Both the position numbers and the translations under genes were made by a program. The notes below the pieces were generated by a model. It worked only from the letters and a program-made list of their open reading frames with translations. It had not been told where the DNA came from and did no database searches. Positions 7,638 through 16,445 of a stretch of 64,000 bases of DNA are shown piece after piece. Each line of letters starts with the position of its first letter. Within the stretch, counting starts at the first letter, position 1. Origin of the DNA: Rikenella sp031551865 (GTDB taxonomy: Bacteria; Bacteroidota; Bacteroidia; Bacteroidales; Rikenellaceae); the NCBI GenBank assembly GCA_031551865.1, contig JAVBMY010000005.1:124001-188000 (forward strand). Reading direction: 5' to 3'.

Positions 7638-9338
7638 CTACTTATTCATCGTGGCAAGGAATTCCTCGTTCGACACGGTGCCCTCCATCTGCTTCTTGAC
7701 CAGCTCCATCGCCTCGACGGAGTTCATGTCGGTGAGGTGGCGGCGCAGGATCCATATCTTTTGCAACGTATCCTTGTCGAGCAGCAGGTCGTCGCGGCGG
7801 GTGCTCGACGAGGTGATGTCCACCGACGGGTAGATGCGCTTATTCGAGAGCTTGCGGTCGAGCTGGAGCTCCATGTTACCCGTGCCTTTGAACTCTTCGA
7901 AGATCACCTCGTCCATTTTGGAGCCGGTGTCGATCAGGGCCGTGGCGATAATGGTGAGCGAGCCGCGCTCCTCGGTGTTGCGGGCCGCGCCGAAAAAGCG
8001 CTTGGGCTTGTGCAGGGCATTGGCATCGACCCCGCCCGAAAGCACCTTGCCCGAAGCGGGCTGCACGGTGTTGTAGGCGCGGGCCAGACGGGTGATCGAG
8101 TCGAGCAGGATCACCACGTGGTGCCCGCACTCCACAAGGCGTTTGGCTTTTTCGAGCACCATCTCGGCCACCTTCACGTGGTGCGAGGCCTGCTCGTCGA
8201 ACGTCGAGGCGATCACCTCGGCCTTCACGCTGCGGGCCATATCGGTCACCTCTTCGGGACGCTCGTCGATCAGCAGCACGATCATGTAGGCTTCGGGGTG
8301 GTTGTCGGCAATGGCGTTGGCGATCTCCTTGAGGAGCATCGTTTTACCTGTTTTGGGCTGGGCCACGATCAACGCGCGCTGCCCCATGCCGATGGGGGCG
8401 AAGAGATCGACCACGCGGGTCGAAAGGTTGTTGTGCCCGTTGTCGACCAGATTGAATTTCTGCTCGGGGAACAGCGGGGTGAGGAACTCGAATTGGATCC
8501 GGTCACGCACCATTTCGGGCTGCAGGCCATTGATTTCGAGAATCTTGACCAAAGGGAAATATTTTTCGCCTTCGCGCGGGGGCTTGATGATGCCGCGCAC
8601 GGTGTCGCCCTGCTTGAGGCCGTAGCTTTTGACCTGAGCACCGGAGACGTAGACGTCATCGGGAGAATTGAGGTAGTTGTAGTCGGCCGAGCGGAGGAAC
8701 CCGTAGCCGTCGGGCATAACCTCAAGCGCACCCACGCAGTCGATGCTGCCGAGGAAATCGTTCTGGATGTCGATCTTGCGGCCTTTGGCGCTTTTATCGG
8801 GAGACACTTGTGGCTGTTCCTGCGGAGCCGGGATCTCGGGAACGGAGTGTTCCTGGGCGTACGGTTTGTCGGGCAGGGGTTGCGGATCGGGCTCGGGTTG
8901 TTCCTGGGCTTGCCTGCGGACACGGCTCTGCTCGCCTTCGGGGCGGGATGTCCGGACCGAGGTATCGGCCGACCGTTCGGGACTGGCGCTGAATAACGTG
9001 GGTTCCGCGTCGCGGTGGTGCACCGAAGCGGCCAACACCTCGGGCTTCGAGGTGAAATAGGCGGTCTCTTCACCGTTGTGCTCGAACGTACGGCGACGGC
9101 GGCGGCGGTGCCCCGGTTGATCTTCCGGCGATCCGGCCTGGACTTCGGGAATGAGGGCTGCCGGTTCGGGGGTTTGCTCCCGGGAGGGCGAAGGAGCGGC
9201 GGAAGACGGGGTGTCGAGCAGGCGCTCTACCAGCTCCTGCTTTTTGACGTAACCTTTGCCGAGGGCAATGCCTTTTGCCTCGGCAAGCGAGCGCAGTTCA
9301 CCAAGGGACATACGCTCAAGAATCTCTTTCTCTTGCAT
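7638..9338 (-). CDS. rho: Transcription termination factor Rho with large disordered insert
   Basis: 566 residues, against about 420 in E. coli. The N-terminal helical domain (1-43) is followed by a Pro/Glu/Arg-rich segment with no apparent fold (about 44-186, including a run of seven Arg/His near 77-83). Then come the RNA-binding cold-shock domain (PDGYGFLR, 209-216) and the ATPase (Walker A QPKTGKT at 327-333, VILLDSITRLARAYN, SGGVDANALHKPKRFFGAAR). It is a hexameric RNA translocase that ends transcription. Bacteroidota Rho proteins are known for such inserts, and in Bacteroides thetaiotaomicron the insert drives phase separation needed for gut fitness. The leader from the -7 box to the ATG is about 120 nt. 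Confidence 0.97.
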   Translation of the reverse strand: MQEKEILERMSLGELRSLAEAKGIALGKGYVKKQELVERLLDTPSSAAPSPSREQTPEPAALIPEVQAGSPEDQPGHRRRRRRTFEHNGEETAYFTSKPEVLAASVHHRDAEPTLFSASPERSADTSVRTSRPEGEQSRVRRQAQEQPEPDPQPLPDKPYAQEHSVPEIPAPQEQPQVSPDKSAKGRKIDIQNDFLGSIDCVGALEVMPDGYGFLRSADYNYLNSPDDVYVSGAQVKSYGLKQGDTVRGIIKPPREGEKYFPLVKILEINGLQPEMVRDRIQFEFLTPLFPEQKFNLVDNGHNNLSTRVVDLFAPIGMGQRALIVAQPKTGKTMLLKEIANAIADNHPEAYMIVLLIDERPEEVTDMARSVKAEVIASTFDEQASHHVKVAEMVLEKAKRLVECGHHVVILLDSITRLARAYNTVQPASGKVLSGGVDANALHKPKRFFGAARNTEERGSLTIIATALIDTGSKMDEVIFEEFKGTGNMELQLDRKLSNKRIYPSVDITSSSTRRDDLLLDKDTLQKIWILRRHLTDMNSVEAMELVKKQMEGTVSNEEFLATMNK

Positions 9339-9651
9339 TTAGAGAGGTTTAATGGAAATAAAGAATCCTTGGATTAAGAAATCCGGAGAAAAATATGTGT
9401 TTCGGGGGATAGAAGCGCGCGGTCGAGCGACCGTACGCGTACTAACGTAGCTGAACTACAGGGACAAAGGTAATTGTTTTTTTGAAATAACGATACTTGC
9501 CAAATTTTATTTACAGGCGGGAAGATGTTTCAGCATCACTCCCAATTCTGCAGCGCCGGGCTGCTTTGGGTTGCAGCCCCGGGTGTGGGGCGTGAAAAAC
9601 AGGAGATGCGCCCCAAGGCTTTTTGAAAATGTAAAGCAAGTCAAACAATAT
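9339..9651. other. rho leader and kdsB downstream region
   Basis: 313 bases. The rho leader (9339-9460) contains the palindrome GTACGCGTAC and a CGGTCG-CT-CGACCG hairpin. The part near kdsB (9555-9620) has a CCGGGCTGC / GCAGCCCCGG hairpin that may terminate kdsB. I see no gene. Confidence 0.5.
9465..9472 (-). promoter_or_regulatory. -7 promoter box for rho
   Basis: TACCTTTG on the minus strand, a full consensus match about 127 bases before the rho ATG. Confidence 0.7.
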
Positions 9652-10407
9652 TTAATGCAATGCGGCAAAAAATCTCTCGGCAGCTTCCAGGTCTTCGGGC
9701 GTATCGACGGCGATGGTTTCGATGTCGGTGACAGCTGTACGGATCGTGTAGCCGTGCTCAAGCCAGCGCAACTGTTCGAGGGATTCCGCGAGTTCGAGCG
9801 GCGACGGCTGGATACGCGTGATTCGGCGCAGCACATCGGCCCGGTAGCCATACAGCCCGATATGTTTATAATAAGTGTGGCGCGACGGCCATTCGCCGGC
9901 AGGCACCCCGCGCAGAAAAGGCACCACCGAACGGCTGAAATACAACGCCCGGCCATCGGTGCCGAGCACCACTTTGGGCGAATTCTCGCTGGCTATGTTT
10001 TCTCCGGGGCCAAAAGGCTTGACCAGCGTGGCGATTTCGGTATCTTCCTGTCTGAAACAGTCGCGCAACGCTTCGAGTTGCGAGGCGGCCACGAAGGGCT
10101 CGTCGCCCTGGATGTTCACCACCACGTCGAACCGCAGGCCTTCGCCATGTTCGATGGCGGCGAGCGCCTCGGCGGCCCGGTCGGTGCCGCTGCGGTGCTG
10201 GCCGGAAGTCATCGCCACACGGCCTCCGAACGCCCGCACGGCATCAGAGATCCGCGGATCGTCGGTGGCCACCCAGCAATGTTCGAAAACTTCCGAGGCG
10301 CGTTCGCAGACGTGCTGGATCATGGGTTTACCGCCGATCGGCGCGAGCGGTTTGCCAGGAAAGCGGGTCGAGGCGAAACGAGCGGGTATTATTGCGAGAA
10401 AAAGCAT
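9652..10407 (-). CDS. kdsB: 3-deoxy-manno-octulosonate cytidylyltransferase
   Basis: 251 residues, the normal size. It activates Kdo with CTP to form CMP-Kdo for the lipopolysaccharide inner core. The nucleotide-binding start LAIIPARFASTRFPGKPLAP is diagnostic. Further motifs are WVATDDPRI, SGQHRSGTDRAAEAL, VNIQGDEPF and HIGLYGYR. A -7 box lies 49 bases upstream. It is divergent from the acyl-CoA reductase gene, and the two promoters almost touch. Confidence 0.97.
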   Translation of the reverse strand: MLFLAIIPARFASTRFPGKPLAPIGGKPMIQHVCERASEVFEHCWVATDDPRISDAVRAFGGRVAMTSGQHRSGTDRAAEALAAIEHGEGLRFDVVVNIQGDEPFVAASQLEALRDCFRQEDTEIATLVKPFGPGENIASENSPKVVLGTDGRALYFSRSVVPFLRGVPAGEWPSRHTYYKHIGLYGYRADVLRRITRIQPSPLELAESLEQLRWLEHGYTIRTAVTDIETIAVDTPEDLEAAERFFAALH

Positions 10408-10441
10408 ATTTTTGGGGGGTCGTAGGCGCTCAGTCGAGCGT

Positions 10442-10449
10442 TAGGTTTG
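10442..10449 (+). promoter_or_regulatory. -7 box for the acyl-CoA reductase gene
   Basis: TAGGTTTG on the plus strand, 22 bases before the ATG at 10472. It lies 6 bases from the kdsB -7 box on the other strand. Confidence 0.55.
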
Positions 10450-10455
10450 CGATTT

Positions 10456-10463
10456 CAAATGTA
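10456..10463 (-). promoter_or_regulatory. kdsB: -7 box for kdsB
   Basis: TACATTTG on the minus strand, 48 bases before the kdsB ATG. The two divergent transcripts would start within each other's promoter, so they may compete. Confidence 0.6.
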
Positions 10464-10471
10464 CTAAATAA

Positions 10472-11464
10472 ATGAATACCGGAATACTGGCCGACCTATC
10501 GGGCGTTTTTGCCGGGCCGGAGTGGGAAACCACCGTATACGAGGCCGGACGGCAGAACCCGTGGTTTACCCGCGGAAATATCACGTTCGCCGCCGAAGCC
10601 CTCGGCCGCGAGATGCTCGTGCCCGGGCGGTTGCGGGCATGGACCGCGCACTACGACGGGCGCCGCACTCCCGTTTCGCGCCGCGTGGGGATCGTCATGG
10701 CGGGTAACCTGCCGATGGTGGGGTTCGCCGACCTGGCCGCAGTCGTGGCCACAGGGCACCGGGCAGTCGTGAAACTCTCGCACAAAGATGCAGTGCTGAT
10801 GGCGTTTGTGGTCGATGCATTACGCAACCGGGGAGCCGCCATCGACATCGTGTCGCAGGTCGACCCGGCCGGGATCGACGCCCTGATCACGATGGGTGGC
10901 GGCGAGGCCGCCCGCCACTTCGCAGCAGCGACATCCGGCGACCTGAAAATCCCGGCCCTCGTCCGAGGGCCGCGCACCAGCATCGCCATCCTCGACAGGC
11001 CGCTCACCGGCAACGACATCGCAGGGCTGGCCGACGATCTGTTCCGCTACTGGGGCCTCGGCTGCCGCAATGTAACCCGCCTGTTCGTGCCTCAGGGATT
11101 CGACCTCTCGACATTGGCCGGACAACTGGCTACAACCGCCGAAACATACGATTGCCCTTCGTTCCGCGATTGTTACCGCGCCGCCCGCGCGTCGGCTGCG
11201 ATGCTCCTGCCGAGCGGCGAGTGGTTCGACGGCGGCTTCTTCGTGCTGCGACGCCTGCCGGCCGGGACGTTCGCCGTGCCCGGCATTGCCGAGGTCTTCG
11301 TCACCGAATATAACTTGCCGGAAGAGGCCACCCGGTGGGTCGACACCCATGCCGGACAACTGCAATGCGTCGTCCGTCCCGAATCGTTCGGCGCCACCCA
11401 ACGCCCCGGCTGGCTCGATTATCCCGACGGCTGCGATACCGTTGGGTTTCTGCTGGATATATAA
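10472..11464 (+). CDS. LuxC-like acyl-CoA reductase
   Basis: 330 residues of the LuxC family (aldehyde dehydrogenase superfamily), which reduces acyl-CoA or acyl groups to aldehydes with NADPH. Visible features are RVGIVMAGNLPMVGFADLAA (nucleotide-binding strand-turn), ITMGGGEAARHF, and the catalytic cysteine in GLGCRNVTRLFVP (about 197). It is shorter than the roughly 480 residues of bioluminescence LuxC and has no LuxD or LuxE neighbours, so the role is not light production. Short versions occur in many Bacteroidota, with unclear substrate. A terminator follows at once, so it is a single-gene unit. Confidence 0.82.
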   Translation: MNTGILADLSGVFAGPEWETTVYEAGRQNPWFTRGNITFAAEALGREMLVPGRLRAWTAHYDGRRTPVSRRVGIVMAGNLPMVGFADLAAVVATGHRAVVKLSHKDAVLMAFVVDALRNRGAAIDIVSQVDPAGIDALITMGGGEAARHFAAATSGDLKIPALVRGPRTSIAILDRPLTGNDIAGLADDLFRYWGLGCRNVTRLFVPQGFDLSTLAGQLATTAETYDCPSFRDCYRAARASAAMLLPSGEWFDGGFFVLRRLPAGTFAVPGIAEVFVTEYNLPEEATRWVDTHAGQLQCVVRPESFGATQRPGWLDYPDGCDTVGFLLDI

Positions 11465-11469
11465 TCATC

Positions 11470-11497
11470 CGGAGGCCAGGGCGCCTCCGTGTTTTAT
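11470..11497 (+). terminator. Rho-independent terminator after the acyl-CoA reductase
   Basis: Perfect 7-bp stem CGGAGGC / GCCTCCG with a 6-base loop, followed by TGTTTTATT. It starts 6 bases after the stop codon. Confidence 0.75.
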
Positions 11498-11821
11498 TCT
11501 TCGCTTTGGGGCCAAGCTATTTATTGGGTATCGCTAAAGCGACACACGCAGTCCGCCACTCCACGCGGAGGGTTGCCACTCGCCTGCGGCTTGTGTACTC
11601 CCTTCGCCGGCAGCAGGCTGTACAGAAGAATACGCCTCTTTTCTGTCGGCCCGCACACAGCCGGAAAGGAACCTCCCGGAAATGAGAAAGAGAAGCGTCT
11701 CTGACACTTCGGTTTCACCCGGGATGAGATACGGAAAACAGCCCTTGAAAAATCCGGAAAAAGAGTCTTTATACCTAATATATAAATCTCTTCCGGCGGC
11801 TCAACGAATATTATTTAATCG

Positions 11822-11829
11822 TACCTTTG
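11822..11829 (+). promoter_or_regulatory. -7 promoter box for the SGNH/MBOAT operon
   Basis: TACCTTTG, a full consensus match, 20 bases before the GTG at 11849. Confidence 0.75.
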
Positions 11830-11848
11830 TGCCTCTCTTGGTCTCAGG

Positions 11849-13345
11849 GTGAAAAACTACCTCAAATACACCTTCTGGGTGACGCTGCTGACAGTGCTGC
11901 TGTTGCTGGCGCTACACGTTGTTCCGGTGAGCGTGACCAATGCGCTCGGGCTGCGCCGGATCAACCTGTTGTCCGACCTCGGAGTCGGCCTCACCACCCC
12001 GCTCGACGAGGTGCAGGAATTACCCGGCGAGGTCGGCGCGGGCGAATACACCGAACCTCAACCCGAAGAAGATTCCACCCCCGTTTCCATCGAAAATACA
12101 GATCCTGCGACCGATCCGTTCCAGACCCAGGATCCGGCAGAGGGGGCAACTGCCGAAAGGGCCGATTCGCTCCGCCCGGTCGACTCGGTAGCAATAGCCG
12201 CCCAGCCCCGCAGGCCTGCCACTACACCCGCCGAGAGCCCCGTTTTTGAGAATGGTGTGGCCCGGATCGAAGACTATTCGCCCGGCGGAGCCATGCTCGG
12301 CGCATTCCGCCGGAACCTTACTTACGCCTCGTTGCGCAACGTCCGGATCGCCTACATGGGCGACTCGTTCATCGAAGGCGACCTGCTGACGGGCGACTTG
12401 CGCGAACAATTCCAGAACGCCTACGGTGGCGGAGGCGTAGGGTTCGTGCCCATCACCTCGCAGGTGGCCGGATTCCGGCAGACTGTGGGGCATCGTTTCG
12501 GCAACTGGCGGACGGTGTCGATCGCCAATTCGTCGCGCGGCCTGTTTCCTATCTCGGGATTCAGCTACACCCCCTACGAAGGCAGCTACGTCGAATACAA
12601 AGGAAGCAGCCACAAACAGCACCTCGCGTCGTGGAACCGCGCGCGGTTCGTCTATACCGCCACTGGGCCCACGACCATCACGGCCCTGGTCAACGGCAAC
12701 AAAGACAACCTGCGCGAGTTCACCGCCGATTCCGCCGCAGGAATGCAGGCCTTTGTCCTCGAAGGAGAAAGCATGCAAAGCATCCGTTACACCCTGGGCA
12801 ACGTCGAAGGCTTCACCGCCTACGGCGCGTTCCTCGACAACGCCGCCGGCGTGTGTGTCGACAACTTCTCGATCCGCGGCAACACCGGCGTGCCGATGGC
12901 CCGCATCAACTGTCCGCTGACCGAACAGTTCGACCGGCTCTCCGGAGGCTATAGCCTGATTATCCTGCAATACGGCCTGAACATGGTCACCAGCCAGCGC
13001 ACCAACTACACCGACTACGAACGCGACATGACCACTGTGGTGCAACGCCTGAAGGCGTGCTTCCCCTCGGCCGCCATCCTGATCGTCAGCGTGGGCGACC
13101 GTTCGACCCGCAACGAGGCCGGGAACTTCGTGTCGATGCCTGGCGTACGGGCCATGGTTGCCACCCTGCAACGCGTGGCCCGTGACAACGGTGTGCTGTT
13201 CTGGAACGCTTACCAGACCATGGTGTCGATGGGCGGCATGCCGGCCTTCGTGCGCAACGGCTGGGCCGCCAAAGACTATACTCACATCGGCGCCCGCGGC
13301 GGGCAGAAGATCGCCGCGGCCCTCTACCAGGCCCTGACGCAATGA
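11849..13345 (+). CDS. Membrane-anchored SGNH-fold protein of an O-acyltransferase cassette
   Basis: 498 residues. There is one N-terminal membrane segment (about 8-27), then a Pro/Glu/Asp/Thr-rich linker (about 45-130), then an SGNH/GDSL domain facing the periplasm. The catalytic triad residues are visible: Ser173 in YMGDSFIEGD, block III Asn in LQYGLNMV, and Asp476/His479 in DYTHIGARGG near the end. The start is GTG, with TSS expected about 15 bases upstream, and no better ATG lies nearby. Its stop overlaps the next gene by 4 bases (ATGA). Together with SGNH2 and MBOAT it resembles cassettes that O-acetylate exported polysaccharide or peptidoglycan, as in the AlgI/AlgJ/AlgX and PatA/PatB systems. 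The acceptor is unknown. Confidence 0.8.
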   Translation: MKNYLKYTFWVTLLTVLLLLALHVVPVSVTNALGLRRINLLSDLGVGLTTPLDEVQELPGEVGAGEYTEPQPEEDSTPVSIENTDPATDPFQTQDPAEGATAERADSLRPVDSVAIAAQPRRPATTPAESPVFENGVARIEDYSPGGAMLGAFRRNLTYASLRNVRIAYMGDSFIEGDLLTGDLREQFQNAYGGGGVGFVPITSQVAGFRQTVGHRFGNWRTVSIANSSRGLFPISGFSYTPYEGSYVEYKGSSHKQHLASWNRARFVYTATGPTTITALVNGNKDNLREFTADSAAGMQAFVLEGESMQSIRYTLGNVEGFTAYGAFLDNAAGVCVDNFSIRGNTGVPMARINCPLTEQFDRLSGGYSLIILQYGLNMVTSQRTNYTDYERDMTTVVQRLKACFPSAAILIVSVGDRSTRNEAGNFVSMPGVRAMVATLQRVARDNGVLFWNAYQTMVSMGGMPAFVRNGWAAKDYTHIGARGGQKIAAALYQALTQ

Positions 13346-14709
13346 CCGCCCGCCAAAGAACATACCGGATCGCCCTGCTGGCGGCCTGCGCCTGCGTGAA
13401 CCTCGGTTGCGGGGCGCGCAACACATCCGCCGTCGACCCGCTTGACCTCCAGATGCGGCAAGACTCGCTGATGCTGGCCTCGTACCCGTTCCTCGATACC
13501 TCGGCCGACACACTCCTCGACCCTGCGGGCAACCTCGCCCCCTTCTTCGCCAAACTCCGACGGCTCGACACCCGGTCGGAAAGCGACACCACCATCCGGG
13601 TGAACATCGTCCACTTCGGCGATTCGCACGTACAGGCCGACGCCTTCCCCGACGTGGTGATGCGCCGCCTGCAGGTGCGTTTCGGCTGCGCCGGGCGCGG
13701 CATGATCGTCCCCCACAAACTGAGCGGAAGCAACGAACCGCGCGACTACGCCATCCGTGCCGAGGGCGAGTGGTTCAACGCCCGGCTGGCCCGCAAGAAC
13801 GACGTGGAACTGCCGCTGGGCCTCACCGGCATCGCCGTGCAGGGCAAAACACCCGAAAACAAGCTCTGGCTGTGCAATATCCCCGTGCGCGACGGAAGTG
13901 CCCCCTACGTCGATTACCGTTTCGACCATATCCGGGTGTTCCACGCGCCGACCGCCCCGATCATCGAGGCACCCCGGTCGCTGTCGCTCGAAAGCGACGT
14001 ATCCGGCCTGCTCTACGATTTCGTCACCGAGATCGACTTGTTGAAACCCGCCGACACCATGATGCTCAACACCCACGCGCAAGGGAGCTTTGCCGAAGGG
14101 CCGTTCTACGGATTCAGCCTCGAAAACTATCACAGCGGGGTGCTCTACCATGCGCTCGGCGCCAACGGGGCCTGCTACCTGCATTGGGGCCGCCAGCGCG
14201 AAGTGGCCCGCCAGAGCGCCGCCCTCGCCCCCGACCTGATCATCATCTCGCTGGGTTCGAACGAAGCCGCCGGAAACAACTTTATCGACGACGTATTTTA
14301 CCGCGAGATCGACCTGTTCGTGGGGTCGTTGCGCAGCGCCAACCCCGGGGCTTCGATCCTGCTTACCTCGCCCGCCGAGGCTTTCAAAAAAGGAAACCCC
14401 AACCCCAACTACGGCCATGTGAGCCGTACGCTGGCCCGCTATGCGGCCGACCACGGCCTGGCCTTCGTCGACCTTTACGCGGCCGGGGGCGGCGAAGGTT
14501 CCGCCAAACTGTGGAACGACAACGCGCTGATGGGCCGCGACCGCATCCACTACACGGTGGACGGCTACCGCCTGCAAGGCCTGCTACTCTACAACGCCCT
14601 CTATAAAGGCTACCTGAACAGCCTGATCCCCGCCGGCACTCCCGCAACGCCTATGGTTTCGGGTACGCCGCCCGCCGACTCCTCCGGAATTGCCCCCCGG
14701 ACACCGTAG
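13342..14709 (+). CDS. Second SGNH-fold protein of the cassette, exported
   Basis: 455 residues, translationally coupled to the previous gene (ATGA overlap). The N-terminus is a signal sequence ending in NLGCGAR. The Cys could be lipidated, though the lipobox is poor. The SGNH motifs are HFGDSHVQAD (Ser95), SLGSNEAAGN (block III) and DRIHYTVDGYR (Asp400/His403), so all catalytic positions are present. The tail (about 430-455) is Pro/Ser/Thr-rich. It is only distantly similar to the first SGNH protein, so the two are not a recent duplication. A likely division of labour is one transferase and one esterase or acceptor-binding protein, which is inference. Confidence 0.8.
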   Translation: MTARQRTYRIALLAACACVNLGCGARNTSAVDPLDLQMRQDSLMLASYPFLDTSADTLLDPAGNLAPFFAKLRRLDTRSESDTTIRVNIVHFGDSHVQADAFPDVVMRRLQVRFGCAGRGMIVPHKLSGSNEPRDYAIRAEGEWFNARLARKNDVELPLGLTGIAVQGKTPENKLWLCNIPVRDGSAPYVDYRFDHIRVFHAPTAPIIEAPRSLSLESDVSGLLYDFVTEIDLLKPADTMMLNTHAQGSFAEGPFYGFSLENYHSGVLYHALGANGACYLHWGRQREVARQSAALAPDLIIISLGSNEAAGNNFIDDVFYREIDLFVGSLRSANPGASILLTSPAEAFKKGNPNPNYGHVSRTLARYAADHGLAFVDLYAAGGGEGSAKLWNDNALMGRDRIHYTVDGYRLQGLLLYNALYKGYLNSLIPAGTPATPMVSGTPPADSSGIAPRTP

Positions 14710-14718
14710 GCACCTCCG

Positions 14719-14830
14719 CACAATTCCCGAAATCCGTAATTTCCATCGTACAATTCCCAAGCCGTAACCCACCCGGTCGCCGCACCACAATCCCCGGAAC
14801 CCGTAAGCCCGTCTTTCCAAATCCGTAAGC
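14719..14830 (+). repeat. Four short direct repeats in the SGNH2-MBOAT spacer
   Basis: Variants of ACAATTCCC-n-CCGTAA occur at 14719-14740, 14749-14768, 14786-14807 and (partial) 14814-14830, about 30 bases apart. They fill the 140-base spacer within the operon. Confidence 0.6.
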
Positions 14831-14849
14831 TCCGCCGTCCCCGCCCGAG

Positions 14850-16331
14850 ATGTTAGACAATATCCTGAACCTGCTCAAATACAACCCCGAGGAACCGTTG
14901 CTCTTTACCAGCGGATTGTTCCTGTTCCTCTTCCTGGGCTTCACGTTCTTCTACATGTTCATGCGCAACAAAGTCACGTTGCGTGTGGTCTACGTCACCC
15001 TCTTCTCGCTCTATTTCTACTACAAGACCAGCGGTCTCTTCTTCCTGCTGCTGATTGCCGTGGCCGCAAGTGATTTCACCATCGGCCACTTCATCGCCAA
15101 AAGCGACAGCCGCAAGAAAAAACAGTGGTTGGTAGCGCTGAGTGTCTGCCTCAACTTGGGGCTGCTCGGCTACCTGAAATACACCAACTTCCTGATCGGG
15201 ATCATCAACGATTTCGTGTCCGACCCGTTGGAGTTCAAGAATATTTTCCTGCCGATCGGCATCTCGTTCTTCACCTTCCAGTCGATGAGCTACATCATCG
15301 ACATCTACCGGGGCCGGATACAACCCCTGGGCCGCTGGATCGACTACCTGTTCTACCTGTCGTTCTTCCCGCAGCTGGTGGCCGGGCCCATCGTGCGCGC
15401 CCGCGATTTCATCCCGCAGATCCACCGCCGCCCGATCACCGTGAGCCGCCTGCAGTTCGGCGAAGGGATTTTCCTGATCCTGTGCGGGCTGTTCAAGAAG
15501 GCCATCATTTCGGACTTCATCAGCCTGAACTTCGTCGACCGCATTTTCGACAACCCGCTGCTGTACTCCGGATTCGAAAACCTGATGGGCGTGCTCGGCT
15601 ATGCGCTCCAGATCTACTGCGACTTCTCGGGATATTCGGACATGGCCATCGGGATCGCGCTGTTGCTCGGTTTCCGGTTCAACGCCAACTTCGACTCACC
15701 CTACAAGTCGGCTTCGATCACCGAATTCTGGCGGCGCTGGCACATTTCGCTCTCAAGCTGGCTCAAGGACTACCTCTACATCTCGCTCGGCGGCAACCGC
15801 AAAGGTAAGGTACGCACCTACATCAACCTGATACTCACCATGCTCATCGGGGGTCTGTGGCACGGTGCCGCCTGGCGTTTCGTGATCTGGGGCGGCATAC
15901 ATGGCGGGGCGCTGGCCGTTCACAAATGGTCGATGGGCCGTTTCCCGAGCGTATTCAGGCAGACCGGCGCCGAAATGACGCGCCCCCGGCGTATTTGGGG
16001 GATAATGGTTACCTTTGCCATTGTGTGCGCAAGCTGGGTATTCTTCCGCGCCCCCTCGATGGAGGTGGCCGGACAAGTATACTCTCAGATATTCACCGCT
16101 TTCCACCCCGAGATCTTTTTCGATTTTATGGCAGGTTACAAATGGGTGGTACTACTGATGGCGATCGGCTTCCTGCTGCACTTCAGCAGCGGAAAACTCG
16201 AACGGCGTGCGATGAGGTTCGTACAACGCGCCCCTATCTTCAGCTACGCGCTGATGCTGACGGCGATGATCTGGTTCATCGTGCAGATGCGCAGCGGCGA
16301 CGTGCAGCCGTTCATTTACTTCCAATTCTAA
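14850..16331 (+). CDS. MBOAT-family membrane O-acyltransferase (AlgI/DltB type)
   Basis: 493 residues with about 11 membrane segments. Signature stretches are FLPIGISFFTFQSMSYIID, QIYCDFSGYSDMAIGIALLL, ITEFWRRWHISLSSWLKDYL and YISLGGNRKG. The catalytic histidine lies in GGLWHGAAW (about 337). AlgI-type proteins pass acetyl (or acyl) groups from a cytoplasmic donor across the membrane, and SGNH partners hand them to a polymer. The two genes upstream supply two SGNH proteins, so the three form a plausible complete cassette. The acceptor could be capsule, lipopolysaccharide or peptidoglycan. The sequence does not decide. Confidence 0.92.
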   Translation: MLDNILNLLKYNPEEPLLFTSGLFLFLFLGFTFFYMFMRNKVTLRVVYVTLFSLYFYYKTSGLFFLLLIAVAASDFTIGHFIAKSDSRKKKQWLVALSVCLNLGLLGYLKYTNFLIGIINDFVSDPLEFKNIFLPIGISFFTFQSMSYIIDIYRGRIQPLGRWIDYLFYLSFFPQLVAGPIVRARDFIPQIHRRPITVSRLQFGEGIFLILCGLFKKAIISDFISLNFVDRIFDNPLLYSGFENLMGVLGYALQIYCDFSGYSDMAIGIALLLGFRFNANFDSPYKSASITEFWRRWHISLSSWLKDYLYISLGGNRKGKVRTYINLILTMLIGGLWHGAAWRFVIWGGIHGGALAVHKWSMGRFPSVFRQTGAEMTRPRRIWGIMVTFAIVCASWVFFRAPSMEVAGQVYSQIFTAFHPEIFFDFMAGYKWVVLLMAIGFLLHFSSGKLERRAMRFVQRAPIFSYALMLTAMIWFIVQMRSGDVQPFIYFQF

Positions 16332-16347
16332 GCGCATTCTTCTCCGA

Positions 16348-16424
16348 TGTCATCCTGAGCGATAGCGAAGGGTCCCGGGTAGTGCTTTTCCGGACGATAT
16401 CCTTCGCTATCGCCCAGGATGACA
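16348..16424. repeat. Dispersed palindrome, class A, variant ends
   Basis: It starts TGTCATCCTGAGCGATAGCG and ends CGCTATCGCCCAGGATGACA. Compared with other copies, the C-to-T change in the left end is matched by G-to-A in the right end. It lies between the MBOAT gene and tyrS. Confidence 0.8.
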
Positions 16425-16445
16425 TAAGAAACATAAAAGAATAGT

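Larger units (their letters stand above)
11465..11848. other. Intergenic region before the O-acyltransferase cassette
   Basis: 384 bases. It holds a terminator (11470-11497), about 200 bases of repeat-like sequence that ends in CACCCGGGATGAGAT and may be a decayed class A palindrome, and the promoter of the next operon. Short frames across it show no protein family. Confidence 0.6.

Noticed and set aside
9507..9956. 149-residue minus-strand frame between rho and kdsB
   Set aside because: It mostly overlaps kdsB in another frame and its tail has no start signal or domain.
11489..11718. Short frames before the O-acyltransferase cassette
   Set aside because: The sequence looks like a decayed repeat; no promoter or family features.
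12020..14577. Long minus-strand frames opposite the two SGNH genes
   Set aside because: Composition is rich in His/Gly/Val as expected of antisense frames, while the plus strand has both SGNH motif sets and operon coupling.
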